Of a DNA stretch of 64,000 bases, positions 44,275-52,867 are shown one piece after another. Numbering within the stretch: position 1 is the stretch's first letter; every line of letters starts with the position of its first letter. The stretch is from Mesorhizobium sp. M2D.F.Ca.ET.226.01.1.1. Its GTDB lineage: Bacteria; Pseudomonadota; Alphaproteobacteria; Rhizobiales; Rhizobiaceae. The position numbers and the translations under genes are program-made. Location of the stretch: positions 124,001 through 188,000 of the forward strand of contig NZ_RZOY02000010.1 of NCBI RefSeq assembly GCF_004022705.2, in the 5' to 3' direction. A model generated the notes under the pieces. It worked only from the letters and a program-made list of their open reading frames with translations. It had not been told where the DNA came from and searched no databases.

Positions 44275-45201
44275 ATGGCATTCAAACCAATAGCCGACAG
44301 ACTAAGCAAAAACCGATTGGTCATCCGGGTAAAGGCGCTCAGAAACCAGGTCGCCTATAAGATCTTCGAATACCGAGGTGGCGCGTCCGGGCTCCTATTT
44401 GCAAAACAGTTGCAGGATGCCGGAGTGTCGCGTCCGTGCATCACGATCGCCTTCAACGTGCCCTGGGTGATCGACGCTTTGACGAAGGCCTGGGAAATGC
44501 GGCCGCCCGGGATGACGCTGGTCGTCGTCGACAATTCAACCAAGGTCGAGGCGAGAGAAGCCATTGCCCGCATCTGCAAGATGCGCGGCGTGCCTTATCT
44601 TGCGCTACCTATGCGGGTTGAAAAGCACCTGTCGAGATCGCACGGAACGGCGATCACATGGGCGTTCCACAACATCGTGCGCCACTTGAAGCCGGAGCTT
44701 TTCGGCTTCATCGACCATGACTGCTTCCCGGTCGCGCCGTTTGACATCCGGTCCAGGCTGTCCGGCAAAACGGTGTATGGACGCAGGGCCTACGGCACCG
44801 AGAACCACATCTACAAGGCCAGGCCGGGCGACCGGCACTGGAACTTGTGGGCAGGCTACTGCTTCTACCGGTTCTCCGCGGTGGCCGGCTGCAAACTGAA
44901 TTTCGATCCCCGTTTAGACCTCGGCCTCGACACGGGCGGCGCAAACTGGGCGGTCCTTTATTCAAAACTCGACGAGGCGGATGTCGCCGTCGCGACGCTG
45001 GAGCAGCGGCCGATGACGATGGCCGGCGCGGTTGGCCACCACGAGTTCATCGACGGCGCCTTCTTTCATCTCGCCGGCGTGTCATACCCCGAAAGACCGG
45101 GTTACCATCACCGGTCGACCGAACATCGGGAAATGCTTCGCAATTATGTCTGGAATACTTATCTGGGCGGCCCGGCCGGTCAGACGGTGAGCGATTTCTG
45201 A
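44275..45201 (+). CDS. GT2-like glycosyltransferase
   Basis: A 308-residue GT-A-type protein, with ATG 44275 behind GAGAGG. The N-terminal region TLVVVDNSTKVEAREA and the acidic FGFIDHDCFPVAPFD (DHD) recall family 2 transferases and related glycan enzymes. The C-terminal third is not recognised. The 3' end (45180-45201) overlaps the convergent NmrA gene as annotated. It is the last of the glycan cluster. Confidence 0.7.
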   Translation: MAFKPIADRLSKNRLVIRVKALRNQVAYKIFEYRGGASGLLFAKQLQDAGVSRPCITIAFNVPWVIDALTKAWEMRPPGMTLVVVDNSTKVEAREAIARICKMRGVPYLALPMRVEKHLSRSHGTAITWAFHNIVRHLKPELFGFIDHDCFPVAPFDIRSRLSGKTVYGRRAYGTENHIYKARPGDRHWNLWAGYCFYRFSAVAGCKLNFDPRLDLGLDTGGANWAVLYSKLDEADVAVATLEQRPMTMAGAVGHHEFIDGAFFHLAGVSYPERPGYHHRSTEHREMLRNYVWNTYLGGPAGQTVSDF

Positions 45202-46106
45202 CCGGACTTCGGGCTTCTCGCCAACAAGTCCAGACCTACCGCCTGGCCGCGCCGACGATCTTCGCAATCGCCTCGTCCTATCCCAATCCTCCCCTTGCGC
45301 CTTTGCGCGTCCGGATCGCGAAAGTCGATCCAGCCTTCGTTGAAGCCGTCGAGCATGCGCATGCGCATTTCGGGATGGCGCATGCCCTGTTCGCGGAAGA
45401 TCGCTTCCCAGCGCTCGCGCGGGACGAGGCGCGCCTCGACCTCGCGGCCGAGCGCCTTGGCGAAGGCGGCGGCGACCTGGTCCGGCGACACCCTGTGTTG
45501 CGCTTCCAGCTCGATTACCCGGTGGCCGCTCCAATCTTCCAGCAGAAGTTCGGCAGCCGTCCGGCCGACATCGGCTGTCGCGATCATCGCCAGCTTGCGA
45601 TCGAGCGGCTGAAGGTAGCTGTCGATGACGCCCCGGTCGCGCGCCGAGGCGAGGTCCCACCCTGCATTTTCCATGAACCAGGCAGCGCGCAGGAACGTCA
45701 CGGCCACAGGCAGGTCGGCGAGCGCCTCTTCCAGCAGGCGCAGCACGTTGAGCAGATTGGGTTGCGCGGCATCGGCGCCGATCGTCGACAGCACGACGAC
45801 CTTGGGCGGCAGCGCCCTGTGCAGCGCCTCTCGGATGACGGCGATCCTCGGCAGCACCTCCGGGAAGCCGGGCTCGGCATCATAGACCGGCGGCAACAGC
45901 AGGAATGCGCCTTCAACGCCCGAAAGCGCCGCGGCAAGCGGTCCGGAATCGGCGAGATCGGCGACAGCGACCTCGCAGCCTTTGGCCAGCCACGGCGTAC
46001 CTTTGGCTTCGTCGCGAACGACGGCGCGAACCTTGTGGCCGGTTGCCAGCAGTGTATCGGCAAGGACACCGCCGACGCGGCCGGTGATGGTAGTAACGGC
46101 AAACAT
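45180..46106 (-). CDS. NmrA-like NAD(P)-binding protein, probable C-terminal frameshift
   Basis: A 308-residue atypical short-chain dehydrogenase with ATG 46106: TTITGRVGGVLADTLLATG (Rossmann motif), VRAVVRDEAKG, VVVLSTIGADA and FMENAGWDL are NmrA/quinone-oxidoreductase signatures. The last about 30 residues (GRGDCEDRRRGQAV...) are unlike the family. One base earlier on, another frame reads DEAIAKIVGAARR and stops at 45236, a normal ending. Loss of one base in GGATAGGACG (about 45277) restores it. The shifted reading also removes the overlap with the convergent gene. It diverges from the LysR gene at 46249. Confidence 0.78.
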   Translation of the reverse strand: MFAVTTITGRVGGVLADTLLATGHKVRAVVRDEAKGTPWLAKGCEVAVADLADSGPLAAALSGVEGAFLLLPPVYDAEPGFPEVLPRIAVIREALHRALPPKVVVLSTIGADAAQPNLLNVLRLLEEALADLPVAVTFLRAAWFMENAGWDLASARDRGVIDSYLQPLDRKLAMIATADVGRTAAELLLEDWSGHRVIELEAQHRVSPDQVAAAFAKALGREVEARLVPRERWEAIFREQGMRHPEMRMRMLDGFNEGWIDFRDPDAQRRKGRIGIGRGDCEDRRRGQAVGLDLLARSPKSGQKSLTV

Positions 46107-46248
46107 GATCTTTCCTTCGTTTGTGGTGTTGACCGGGCCGGCGGCTGCGGCGGGCCGGCGATCGCTGGCCGGTCTTTTCACACCCTTTGCTTGCTGATCC
46201 CAGCGCCGATATGTCATCATAATCCTGACTTCAGGTTGGGAATGGCGG

Positions 46249-47154
46249 ATGCCTTATGACGGAAGATTGCTGTCCGGCGTAACGGTGCTGATGGCGGTGG
46301 TCGAAGCCGGCTCGATGGCACGGGCGGCGGACTCGCTCGGCATGACCGCGTCGGGCGTCGGCCGCGCCATCCAGCGGCTGGAGGCCCGCATCGGGGTGCG
46401 GCTGCTCGACCGCACGACCCGCACCATGCATCTGACGGACGAAGGGCGGCGCTTCCACGAGCGGGTCGGCCCTCATCTCGACGGCATCGAGGAAGCGGCG
46501 GTCGAGGCCACCGGCGCGGCGTCGGTGGTTCGCGGCCGCTTGCGCGTCAATGTCGACCCGTTCTTCTCGCAACTGGTGCTGGCCGGGCATGCCGGCCGGT
46601 TCCTGGCACTCTATCCCGAGCTTCGCCTCGAGCTCATCATGCGCGACGCGGTGGGCGACCTGGTGGCGGACGGGTGCGACCTTGCCTTGCGCTTCGGCGA
46701 TCCGCCGGCCGGCTCATTCACCGCGCGCAAACTGTTCGAGACGCGCATACTCACCGTCGCGGCGCCCGCCTATATCGAGCGCCGGGGCCGTCCGCGGCAT
46801 CCTTCCGACCTGCCTGACCACGACGCCATCGACTTCTGGGACGCCGCGCATGGCCGCGCCTATGAGTGGGAATTACGCCGCGGCAACGACGTGCTGCCGG
46901 TCAGCGTCCAGACCAGGCTGATGACCTCCGACGCGCCGACCATGCTCAGCGCCTGCCTGTCCGGCGCCGGCATCGCGCAGGTTCTGGAATTCGCCACGCG
47001 CGAGCACGTCCGCGACGGGCGGCTGATCGACCTGTTTCCGGACTGGTCGGACGAACTCTTCCCCCTCTACGCGATCTACCCCTCGCGGCAATACCGAACC
47101 GCCAAGGTGCGGGGGTTTGTGGAGTTTGTGATGGAGTTGCTGGCGAAGGTTTAG
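46249..47154 (+). CDS. LysR-family transcriptional regulator
   Basis: A 301-residue regulator with the HTH at residues about 15-40 (VVEAGSMARAADSLGM then VGRAIQRLEARIG). The C-terminal domain has FRFGDPPAG-type FGDPPAGSF and LSGAGIAQVLEF, the signature of the AphB/PA0477-like LysR subfamily. It diverges from the NmrA-like gene with 142 bp between starts, and is probably its regulator. Confidence 0.9.
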   Translation: MPYDGRLLSGVTVLMAVVEAGSMARAADSLGMTASGVGRAIQRLEARIGVRLLDRTTRTMHLTDEGRRFHERVGPHLDGIEEAAVEATGAASVVRGRLRVNVDPFFSQLVLAGHAGRFLALYPELRLELIMRDAVGDLVADGCDLALRFGDPPAGSFTARKLFETRILTVAAPAYIERRGRPRHPSDLPDHDAIDFWDAAHGRAYEWELRRGNDVLPVSVQTRLMTSDAPTMLSACLSGAGIAQVLEFATREHVRDGRLIDLFPDWSDELFPLYAIYPSRQYRTAKVRGFVEFVMELLAKV

Positions 47155-47365
47155 ATCGGAGGCAGAATCAGCCTGATCTTGTATGCAGTTGAACGCACTT
47201 CTGCCTTGCAAAACGAGCGTCGCGTTTCGGTTTGCCTTGCCAAATCCAGATCGCCATCGGCAAACCTCACCCGTCGCCGCCGCATTCTCCCACTTTCGGC
47301 AACTTGACTCGCGGCAAACACGGCAGGATTTTATTCAAACAGGTCGGTCACGTTGGGGGGCAGTG

Positions 47366-47872
47366 ATGTCTACCTTTGCGAAATCGGTACTGCTGGTTTT
47401 CCTCTTGGCAATTTGCGCTGGACGAGCCGAGGCCACCATCAAAATCTGCAACAAGTTTTCTCAGACCGTTTACTTTGCCATGGCCTACGCCCAGCCCGGC
47501 TATGATGAGTCCTACATCTCCCGAGGTTGGCTCGTGCTGGCCCCAAATGGAGGCTGCGATCAATTCGATAGCGCACTCCATTTGTCCGTCTTCTGGTACT
47601 ATGCGGAAACCAACCAATATAAAGTCAGCAAACACGTCAAGAACATAAACATGTGGGGAAATGTCCGGCCGGACAAACAGTTTTGGATTGCGACCAACTC
47701 CTTTAATTTCATCAACAATCTGAATGAGAAGCCGTCGCGCCCGGGCGACCCCGGAGCCCGTCTCGTTGGCTTTACACGCTCCGTCGAATCAAAGGATTCG
47801 GAGTTAGACGAAACACTGACCATCGAGGCCGACGGGATCAACGTCTCCCAGAGTTTCAGCAGCGGCCAGTGA
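47366..47872 (+). CDS. DUF1036 secreted protein
   Basis: A 168-residue protein with a signal peptide (MSTFAKSVLLVFLLAICAG, cut near AEA). The mature part starts TIKICNKFSQTVYFAMAY, the DUF1036 pattern, and has several Trp and Tyr. ATG 47366 follows GGGGGG. The gene is less GC-rich than core genes and precedes the tRNA remnant. Function unknown. Confidence 0.7.
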   Translation: MSTFAKSVLLVFLLAICAGRAEATIKICNKFSQTVYFAMAYAQPGYDESYISRGWLVLAPNGGCDQFDSALHLSVFWYYAETNQYKVSKHVKNINMWGNVRPDKQFWIATNSFNFINNLNEKPSRPGDPGARLVGFTRSVESKDSELDETLTIEADGINVSQSFSSGQ

Positions 47873-47888
47873 TGTCGAAGGCCGGCGG

Positions 47889-47947
47889 CCCCGGCGGCAT
47901 TCGAACCTGCGACCACCGGCTCAGAAGGCCGGTGATTTGTTCCAGAC
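47889..47947 (-). pseudogene. Degraded 3' half of tRNA-Arg
   Basis: The sequence reads like the last 60 nt of a tRNA on the minus strand: anticodon arm CCGGC-CTTCTGA-GCCGG, then GGTCGCAGGTTCGAAT. About 35 bp match the intact tRNA-Arg at 48887-48963 with two differences. The T stem is broken (GCCGC where CCTGC is needed) and the 5' half is unrecognisable. It fits a decayed attachment-site copy. Confidence 0.65.
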
Positions 47948-48140
47948 TCGGCCGCATGCAGGGTCGGTATGGTGCTCACATCCACCTCCCATTCCGCGTG
48001 CCAGGTGTCATAGGCGGCCTGCATGCGAAGCCAGATGCCGGGGCCATTGCCAACCAGCTTGCCGATCCGGGCCGCAGTGTTCGGTCTAGATTTTGTAAGC
48101 AAAAAAAGTACACCGCCGCTGGCGTTGCCACCCTGCCCGG

Positions 48141-48794
48141 CTAAATGACGGACTGCCGTCGCGGATCGGTCACTGGAAAGAAGCCGTTCGAGCTAAGCTT
48201 GGTGAGGAGTGCCTCGTTGCCGCTTTCCTTGGCGAAATCCAATTCCCTGTCGGTCATTCCAACAAAAGTGAAAAACTCGACGCGGCCCGACGGCAAGGTG
48301 AAGCCGGATGGAAGCAAGGGAGTGCGTACGACGACCACGTTTCGGACTTCGCAGCCTTCGACGCCGTTTATCGGCGAGCGCAGAGGGATTCTATCCCCTT
48401 CGCCCAAAGGTCCGCGACCACCGAAATGGCCGGCACCGAGGAGAAGGTCGAAGGCCAGCAAGTTCTGCAGGCAGCGGATTGCCCAATCGCCCTGCTCCGT
48501 GGAAGCCAGGATGAATTCGACCCCCGCTCCGGATTCGCCTTCGGGATCGTAGGCGTCTTCCTCTTGCTCCCACGGATTCGAGTGACCAGACGTCACGTAG
48601 AGCCAATAGGGCCGCTGCGGCGTCGGTGCATGTTCGAAAACGCCATAGAAGAGCCATCTGGGGTCGACTTCCGCGACACCAAATCTCCGCTGGAACAGTT
48701 CGGACGACAGCACGAAAATGCCTCGGCTGTCTCCACCGAAAAGGGCCGGGTAGACGTCTTCCTCGCGGATGCGCCAGACTTCCTCAAGATTCAT
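48141..48794 (-). CDS. Suppressor-of-fused (SUFU) domain protein
   Basis: A 217-residue protein with ATG 48794. SUFU features are visible: FGVAEVDPRWLFYGVFEHAP, WLYVTSGHSNPWE, GVEFILASTEQGDW, and a C-terminal TFVGMTDRELDFAKESG. In eukaryotes SUFU regulates Gli factors; in bacteria, SUFU proteins are predicted immunity proteins against polymorphic toxins. No toxin gene is next to it. It lies between the tRNA-Arg and its degraded copy, so it looks like cargo of a small inserted segment. Confidence 0.8.
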   Translation of the reverse strand: MNLEEVWRIREEDVYPALFGGDSRGIFVLSSELFQRRFGVAEVDPRWLFYGVFEHAPTPQRPYWLYVTSGHSNPWEQEEDAYDPEGESGAGVEFILASTEQGDWAIRCLQNLLAFDLLLGAGHFGGRGPLGEGDRIPLRSPINGVEGCEVRNVVVVRTPLLPSGFTLPSGRVEFFTFVGMTDRELDFAKESGNEALLTKLSSNGFFPVTDPRRQSVI

Positions 48795-48886
48795 TCGACC
48801 GCCCCAGCGTGACGCGCCCAAAGCGAGCGCATTTGCTTTCGCAACATGCTGGAATTCTTCGAGCAGGAATAGCCCCGGGGCACAAA

Positions 48887-48963
48887 TGGCGATCCCGGCA
48901 GGATTCGAACCTGCGACCATCGGCTTAGAAGGCCGGTGCTCTATCCAGCTGAGCTACGGGACC
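48887..48963 (-). tRNA. tRNA-Arg (anticodon TCT)
   Basis: A 77-nt cloverleaf including encoded CCA. Read on the minus strand: acceptor GGTCCCG pairs CGGGATC, D-arm GCTCAGCTGGATAGAGC, anticodon loop CTTCTAA (anticodon TCT, AGA codons), T-arm GCAGG-TTCGAAT-CCTGC, then G and CCA. One C-A mismatch sits at the top of the anticodon stem. Confidence 0.93.
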
Positions 48964-49017
48964 GTCGGCCGGCCAAGCCGGCTGGTCTGTCATGCCGCGT
49001 GATGCAAGACTCGGGAG

Positions 49018-49323
49018 TCAGTGCGTCCAGGGCGTCCTGCGGTCATAGCGGAAATTGTCCGAATAGGAAATCTGCCGGCGCTTGGCTTCCTTCGGCTCCT
49101 CGACGCGATAGGCGATCTTTTCCTTCTCGGCGTAAGCCACCGCCTCTTCCTTCGTCTCGAAGGTGAGCTTCACCTGGCTCAGCATGTCGCTGGACGTTGT
49201 GTAGCCCATCAGCGGGTCGATCTTCTTGCGCTGGGCCGGGTCGAACTCCAGCACCCAATGTCCGGTCTTGGCCTTGCCGGACTGCATCGCGGTTTTGGCT
49301 GGACTGAAAATGCGCGCGGACAT
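49018..49323 (-). CDS. NDUFS4-like ETC complex I subunit
   Basis: A 101-residue protein with ATG 49323. It matches the ETC complex I subunit (NDUFS4) family: ARIFSPAKTAMQSGKAKTGHWVLEF at the start and, after MGYTTSSDMLSQVKLTFETKEEAVAYAEK, the tail AYRVEEPKEAKRRQISYSDNFRYDRRTPWTH (read from its cores SYSDNF and RRTPWTH). In Alphaproteobacteria this accessory subunit sits on NADH:ubiquinone oxidoreductase. It is separate from the nuo operon, as usual. Confidence 0.92.
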   Translation of the reverse strand: MSARIFSPAKTAMQSGKAKTGHWVLEFDPAQRKKIDPLMGYTTSSDMLSQVKLTFETKEEAVAYAEKEKIAYRVEEPKEAKRRQISYSDNFRYDRRTPWTH

Positions 49324-49576
49324 GACCACCTCATTCGCCGCCCGAAAATCCGGGCACTCTTTTGCGGCGCCATCTCCGAGCCCACACAAGGAGCCTGAAA
49401 TGTCGCGCCAACCCGTCATTACTGTGCAATGGCCGCGGCGGCAAGGCCACAGGCGGCGCCCAGCCCGCCATGGCGCAGGGAACCTCGCCGCGCCGGCGAC
49501 ATTATCGAAACGTCGGCTGATCTACTGGGCGGGCCGGCATCGCGCGGTAAGCCACCATCAAACCGGACGTTTCGCC

Positions 49577-50545
49577 ATGACCAATGCACCCGAACACGCC
49601 GTCCTGCAGCTTGCCGTGCTTGTCGGCAGCCTGCGCGCCCAATCCTTCAGCCGCAAGATCGCCAAGGCGCTGGCGGCCCGGGCGCCGGATTCGTTGCGCT
49701 GCCGCTTCATCGAGATCGGCGAGTTGCCGCTCTACAACGAGGATCTGGACGGCGACCATCCGCCGGCGGCGTGGTCGGCCTTCCGCGCGGCGATACGCGA
49801 ATGCGACGCGGTGCTGTTCGTCACCCCGGAATACAACCGCTCGATCCCTGGCTGCCTGAAAAACGCGCTCGATGTCGGCTCGCGGCCATCGGGCAAGAGC
49901 GTGTTCAAGGGCCTGCCCGCCGGAGTGGTCAGCGTCACGCCGTATCAGCTCGGCGCATTCGGCGCCAACCACGCGCTGAGGCAGACCTTTGCCTTCCTCG
50001 ACATGCCGGTGATGCAGCAGCCGGAGGCCTATATCGGCAATGTCGCGGAATTGCTGGACGAAAAGGGTGCCGTGACCAATAGCGACACAGCCGCCTTCCT
50101 AGAAAAATTCATGGCCAGCCTGGAAACCTGGATCCGGACGGTGCATCCGGGTGGCTCCTCTTTCGATGCTTTCATGAAGCAGCGCGAGAAGATCGCCGAG
50201 GACTATGTCAACGGTGATGCGGCTTCGCTGAAGGCGATCGTCACCCATGCGGGGCCGGCGACGTTCTTTTCGCCGCGCGGCGATCATCTCGAAGGCGCCG
50301 AGGCGGTGGCCGGCCGCTACGAACGCGACGCGGCGAGCTTCCGCAAGGGCGGCAGCACCGACCTCGAGGTGCTGCAGGCATCGGCAAGCGGCGATCTGGC
50401 CTTCTGGAGCGGATTGCAGCATGCCAAAGCGCGCATTGGCAAGAACGGCGAAACAACCGAGATGACCTTGCGGGTGACGGAAGTGTTCCGGCTGGAGGAT
50501 GGCGCGTTCAAGCTGGTGCACCGCCACGCCGACCCGGTTCATTAG
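49577..50545 (+). CDS. NADPH-dependent FMN reductase fused to a SnoaL-like domain
   Basis: A 322-residue protein with ATG 49577. Residues 1-180 are an NADPH:FMN reductase / flavodoxin-like domain: AVLVGSLRAQSFSRKIA (FMN phosphate loop), FVTPEYNRSIPGCLKNALD, and LPAGVVSVTPYQLGAFG. Residues about 200-320 are a SnoaL/DUF4440-like alpha+beta fold (EKIAEDYVNGDAASLKAI, VLQASASGDLAFW, RLEDGAFKLVHRH). The fusion is unusual, since the two folds usually occur separately. A quinone or azo-compound reductase role is possible. Confidence 0.85.
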   Translation: MTNAPEHAVLQLAVLVGSLRAQSFSRKIAKALAARAPDSLRCRFIEIGELPLYNEDLDGDHPPAAWSAFRAAIRECDAVLFVTPEYNRSIPGCLKNALDVGSRPSGKSVFKGLPAGVVSVTPYQLGAFGANHALRQTFAFLDMPVMQQPEAYIGNVAELLDEKGAVTNSDTAAFLEKFMASLETWIRTVHPGGSSFDAFMKQREKIAEDYVNGDAASLKAIVTHAGPATFFSPRGDHLEGAEAVAGRYERDAASFRKGGSTDLEVLQASASGDLAFWSGLQHAKARIGKNGETTEMTLRVTEVFRLEDGAFKLVHRHADPVH

Positions 50546-50629
50546 CCGGCAGGGTGCGCGACACAATGCCGGAGGCTTTTGCAACAGCCGCCTATTCCTT
50601 TTGGCCGGTGAGCGGCATATGTCAGATAC

Positions 50630-51850
50630 ATGGTCGTGCCACTTGAAGGCATGATGGCGACGATAAAGACACGAATGGACGCGGAAGCGAAAGTCTTGCC
50701 GTCGGGGGTCGGCGAGCCAGCGATACTGGACGGTGCGATTGTCATCGGCGCGGGCGCCGCGGGGCTGGCTGCCGCGCATGCGCTGGCCAAGGCCGGTGTG
50801 ACGACACAAATCCTGGAACGCGAGCAACGGCTGGCCGAGCCCTGGCATCGCCGCCACGACAATCTGCACCTCAACACGCATCGCGACCTCTCTTCGTTGC
50901 CGGGCGTCTCTTTTCCGGCAGGGACGCCGGCCTTCCCGCATCGCAGCACCGTCATCCGCCACCTCAACGACTTTGCCGAGACGCACAGGCTGCCGATCGC
51001 CTTTGGCGTCGCGGTCGACGAGATCGAATTTCGAGGCGACCATTGGCTGCTGCGGACAAGCAAGGGCCCGAAGGCAGCGCGATATGTGGTGATCGCCACC
51101 GGGCGCGACCGGCAACCCTTCATCCCGGCCTGGAACGGCATGGAGGATTTTTCGGGCAAGATCATCCACTCGGCCGAGTTCGGCAGGGCAAGCGACTATG
51201 CCGGCAAGAAGGTGCTGGTGGTCGGTGCCGGCAATTCCGGCTTCGATGCGCTCAACCATCTTTCCGGTGTCGAGACAGGCCAGATATGGCTTTCGGCGCG
51301 CAACGGCCCTTCGCTGCTGCCCAAGCGCATCGGCAAGATAGCGGTGCACCGCATATCGCCGCTCATGGCCAGCCTGCCCACATGGCTCGCGGACGCGGCC
51401 ATGGCGGCGACACAGCGCCTGGTGTTTGGCGATCTTACGAAATACGACCTGCCCCCTGCCCCGGCGGGCGGCGCCAGCCGTCTCGGCTCCGACTATACGG
51501 CGATCGCCGCCGACGACGGCGCGGTCGACGCCATCAAGGCCGGGCGCATCATCGTCGTGCCGCAGCTGCGCGAATTCGGGCGTGACGACGTCGTGCTCGA
51601 CAATGGCCAGCGCATTGCGCCCGACATCGTCATTGCCGCCACCGGCTACCGTACCGGACTGGAAACGATGCTGGGCAAGCTCGGCGTGCTCGACGCCAAG
51701 GGCGTGCCGCTGTTCAATGGCGCGGCGAACGACCCGAAGCTGCCCGGGCTCTGGTTCACCGGCATGCGACCGAGCATTCGCGGCTGCTTCGCCAATGCAA
51801 GAATCCAGGCCGCGGCGATCGCCAGGATGGTCGCCGGCCAACGGCGCTGA
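50630..51850 (+). CDS. FAD-dependent NAD(P)-binding oxidoreductase (flavin monooxygenase-like)
   Basis: A 406-residue class B-like flavoprotein. It has a FAD motif GAIVIGAGAAGLAAAHAL (residues about 35-52), the region REQRLAEPWHRRHDNLHLNTHRDLSSLPG, and an NADP motif VLVVGAGNSGFDAL near residue 200. These match YUCCA- and CzcO-type monooxygenases acting on small amines or organic substrates. The start is ATG 50630; ATG 50654 with a nearer GAAGG is a good alternative. It ends 140 bp before tRNA-Pro. Confidence 0.88.
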   Translation: MVVPLEGMMATIKTRMDAEAKVLPSGVGEPAILDGAIVIGAGAAGLAAAHALAKAGVTTQILEREQRLAEPWHRRHDNLHLNTHRDLSSLPGVSFPAGTPAFPHRSTVIRHLNDFAETHRLPIAFGVAVDEIEFRGDHWLLRTSKGPKAARYVVIATGRDRQPFIPAWNGMEDFSGKIIHSAEFGRASDYAGKKVLVVGAGNSGFDALNHLSGVETGQIWLSARNGPSLLPKRIGKIAVHRISPLMASLPTWLADAAMAATQRLVFGDLTKYDLPPAPAGGASRLGSDYTAIAADDGAVDAIKAGRIIVVPQLREFGRDDVVLDNGQRIAPDIVIAATGYRTGLETMLGKLGVLDAKGVPLFNGAANDPKLPGLWFTGMRPSIRGCFANARIQAAAIARMVAGQRR

Positions 51851-51988
51851 GCCGGGGCAGCCAGGCGCCGTTGCTTGTCAACGAAGCCGAGGCCGGCGCT
51901 GCTCGACACGGCGGCATCGGCTCGCATCGGATGACTTCCGTTTTTGTGTTGCCTTCCGGGCGCCCGCCCCCTATACGCCGCGGGACGT

Positions 51989-52065
51989 CGGAGTGTAGCG
52001 CAGCCTGGTAGCGCACCTGATTTGGGATCAGGGGGTCGCGTGTTCGAATCACGCCACTCCGACCA
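51989..52065 (+). tRNA. tRNA-Pro (anticodon TGG)
   Basis: A 77-nt cloverleaf including CCA. Acceptor CGGAGTG pairs CACTCCG, D-arm GCGCAGCCTGGTAGCGC, anticodon loop TTTGGGA (TGG, CCA codons) closed by CCTGA and TCAGG, T-arm CGCGT-GTTCGAATC-ACGCC-type. No defect visible. Confidence 0.95.
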
Positions 52066-52572
52066 TCGCTTCCTTCCCGGAAAGAACCACGCCGGTTCCG
52101 CCCCGGCATCTGGGCCAGGTGGCTCGTATCGTGGCAGCCGTGGTTGTCGCGATCCTGGACAGGGACAATTAGCGCACCAACACCGACATCATCGCCGTCG
52201 CGGATAGACGGCAGGATGATCGTTGTCCCCCGCAGGTGGAACCCAGGTGGCGGCGGCGATCGCGCCGGCCGCGGAGCCGGCTCAAGAGCACGCGAACCTA
52301 GCCCATTCAGCCGCTGGAACGGTAAACCCGCCGGGCGAGAACCCCAACACCCTCGAGCCCGGCGAGCCTACAACCCGATCTGGAACGCGACCGGGGCCGG
52401 GATCAACCGGCATTGTCGGCGTTGCAAGAACGATGCCGGAAAGTCTGTACCGGAATGGGACAGCCCCGCCGCATGCTCCGCGTCTGATCACGTAAACGCC
52501 TGGCAGGGCGCCAATAATCCCCTCGCTTCCAACTTTGTCGCCGGTCTAGACTTCGCACAAAGGGGATTTTCG
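52066..52572. other. 507-bp region downstream of tRNA-Pro
   Basis: No convincing ORF. Frames exist on both strands but lack ribosome sites and recognisable residues. The 3' end of a tRNA is a common integration site, but no direct repeat of it was seen here. Confidence 0.35.
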
Positions 52573-52830
52573 ATGCCTGTTCTCGAGGCGCTGCTGTCGC
52601 TGATTGGCCCGGTGGCCTACTACGGCTTTACCGTTCCGGTCATGGTCGTGTGGGCAATTCTGTGCGCTGCCCTGTGGGTCTGGAACAACCGGCCGAGCAA
52701 GAGGCAGAACGGCGTTGCCCGGTCAAGGTCCGCCGGCCGGATGGTCTTCGTCCTTGTCGCCGCCTGCTACGTCGCGGCGCATACGGGAGTCTATCTGCTG
52801 GCCTGGCATCTGGCCCGGCTATTGGCATAG
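52573..52830 (+). CDS. Small two-helix membrane protein, 85 aa
   Basis: ATG 52573. Two hydrophobic segments (about residues 12-38 and 55-80) with a basic loop between them (NNRPSKRQNGVARSRSAGR), a hairpin topology. It lies between tRNA-Pro and the convergent hdaA, just before a short hairpin at 52838-52860. No family recognised. Confidence 0.6.
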   Translation: MPVLEALLSLIGPVAYYGFTVPVMVVWAILCAALWVWNNRPSKRQNGVARSRSAGRMVFVLVAACYVAAHTGVYLLAWHLARLLA

Positions 52831-52867
52831 TTTTTTGCCTTCTCCCACAAGTGGAGAAGGGAAATGC

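Noticed and set aside
49399..49576. In-frame 5' extension of the FMN reductase gene (MSRQPVITVQWPRRQGH...).
   Set aside because: The extension is basic and without family similarity; the flavin-binding motif starts after the ATG at 49577.
52838..52860. CCTTCTCC...GGAGAAGG hairpin considered as terminator of the small membrane protein gene.
   Set aside because: The T run lies before the stem on the plus strand, the wrong side for that gene. It is more likely a stray dispersed-repeat arm.
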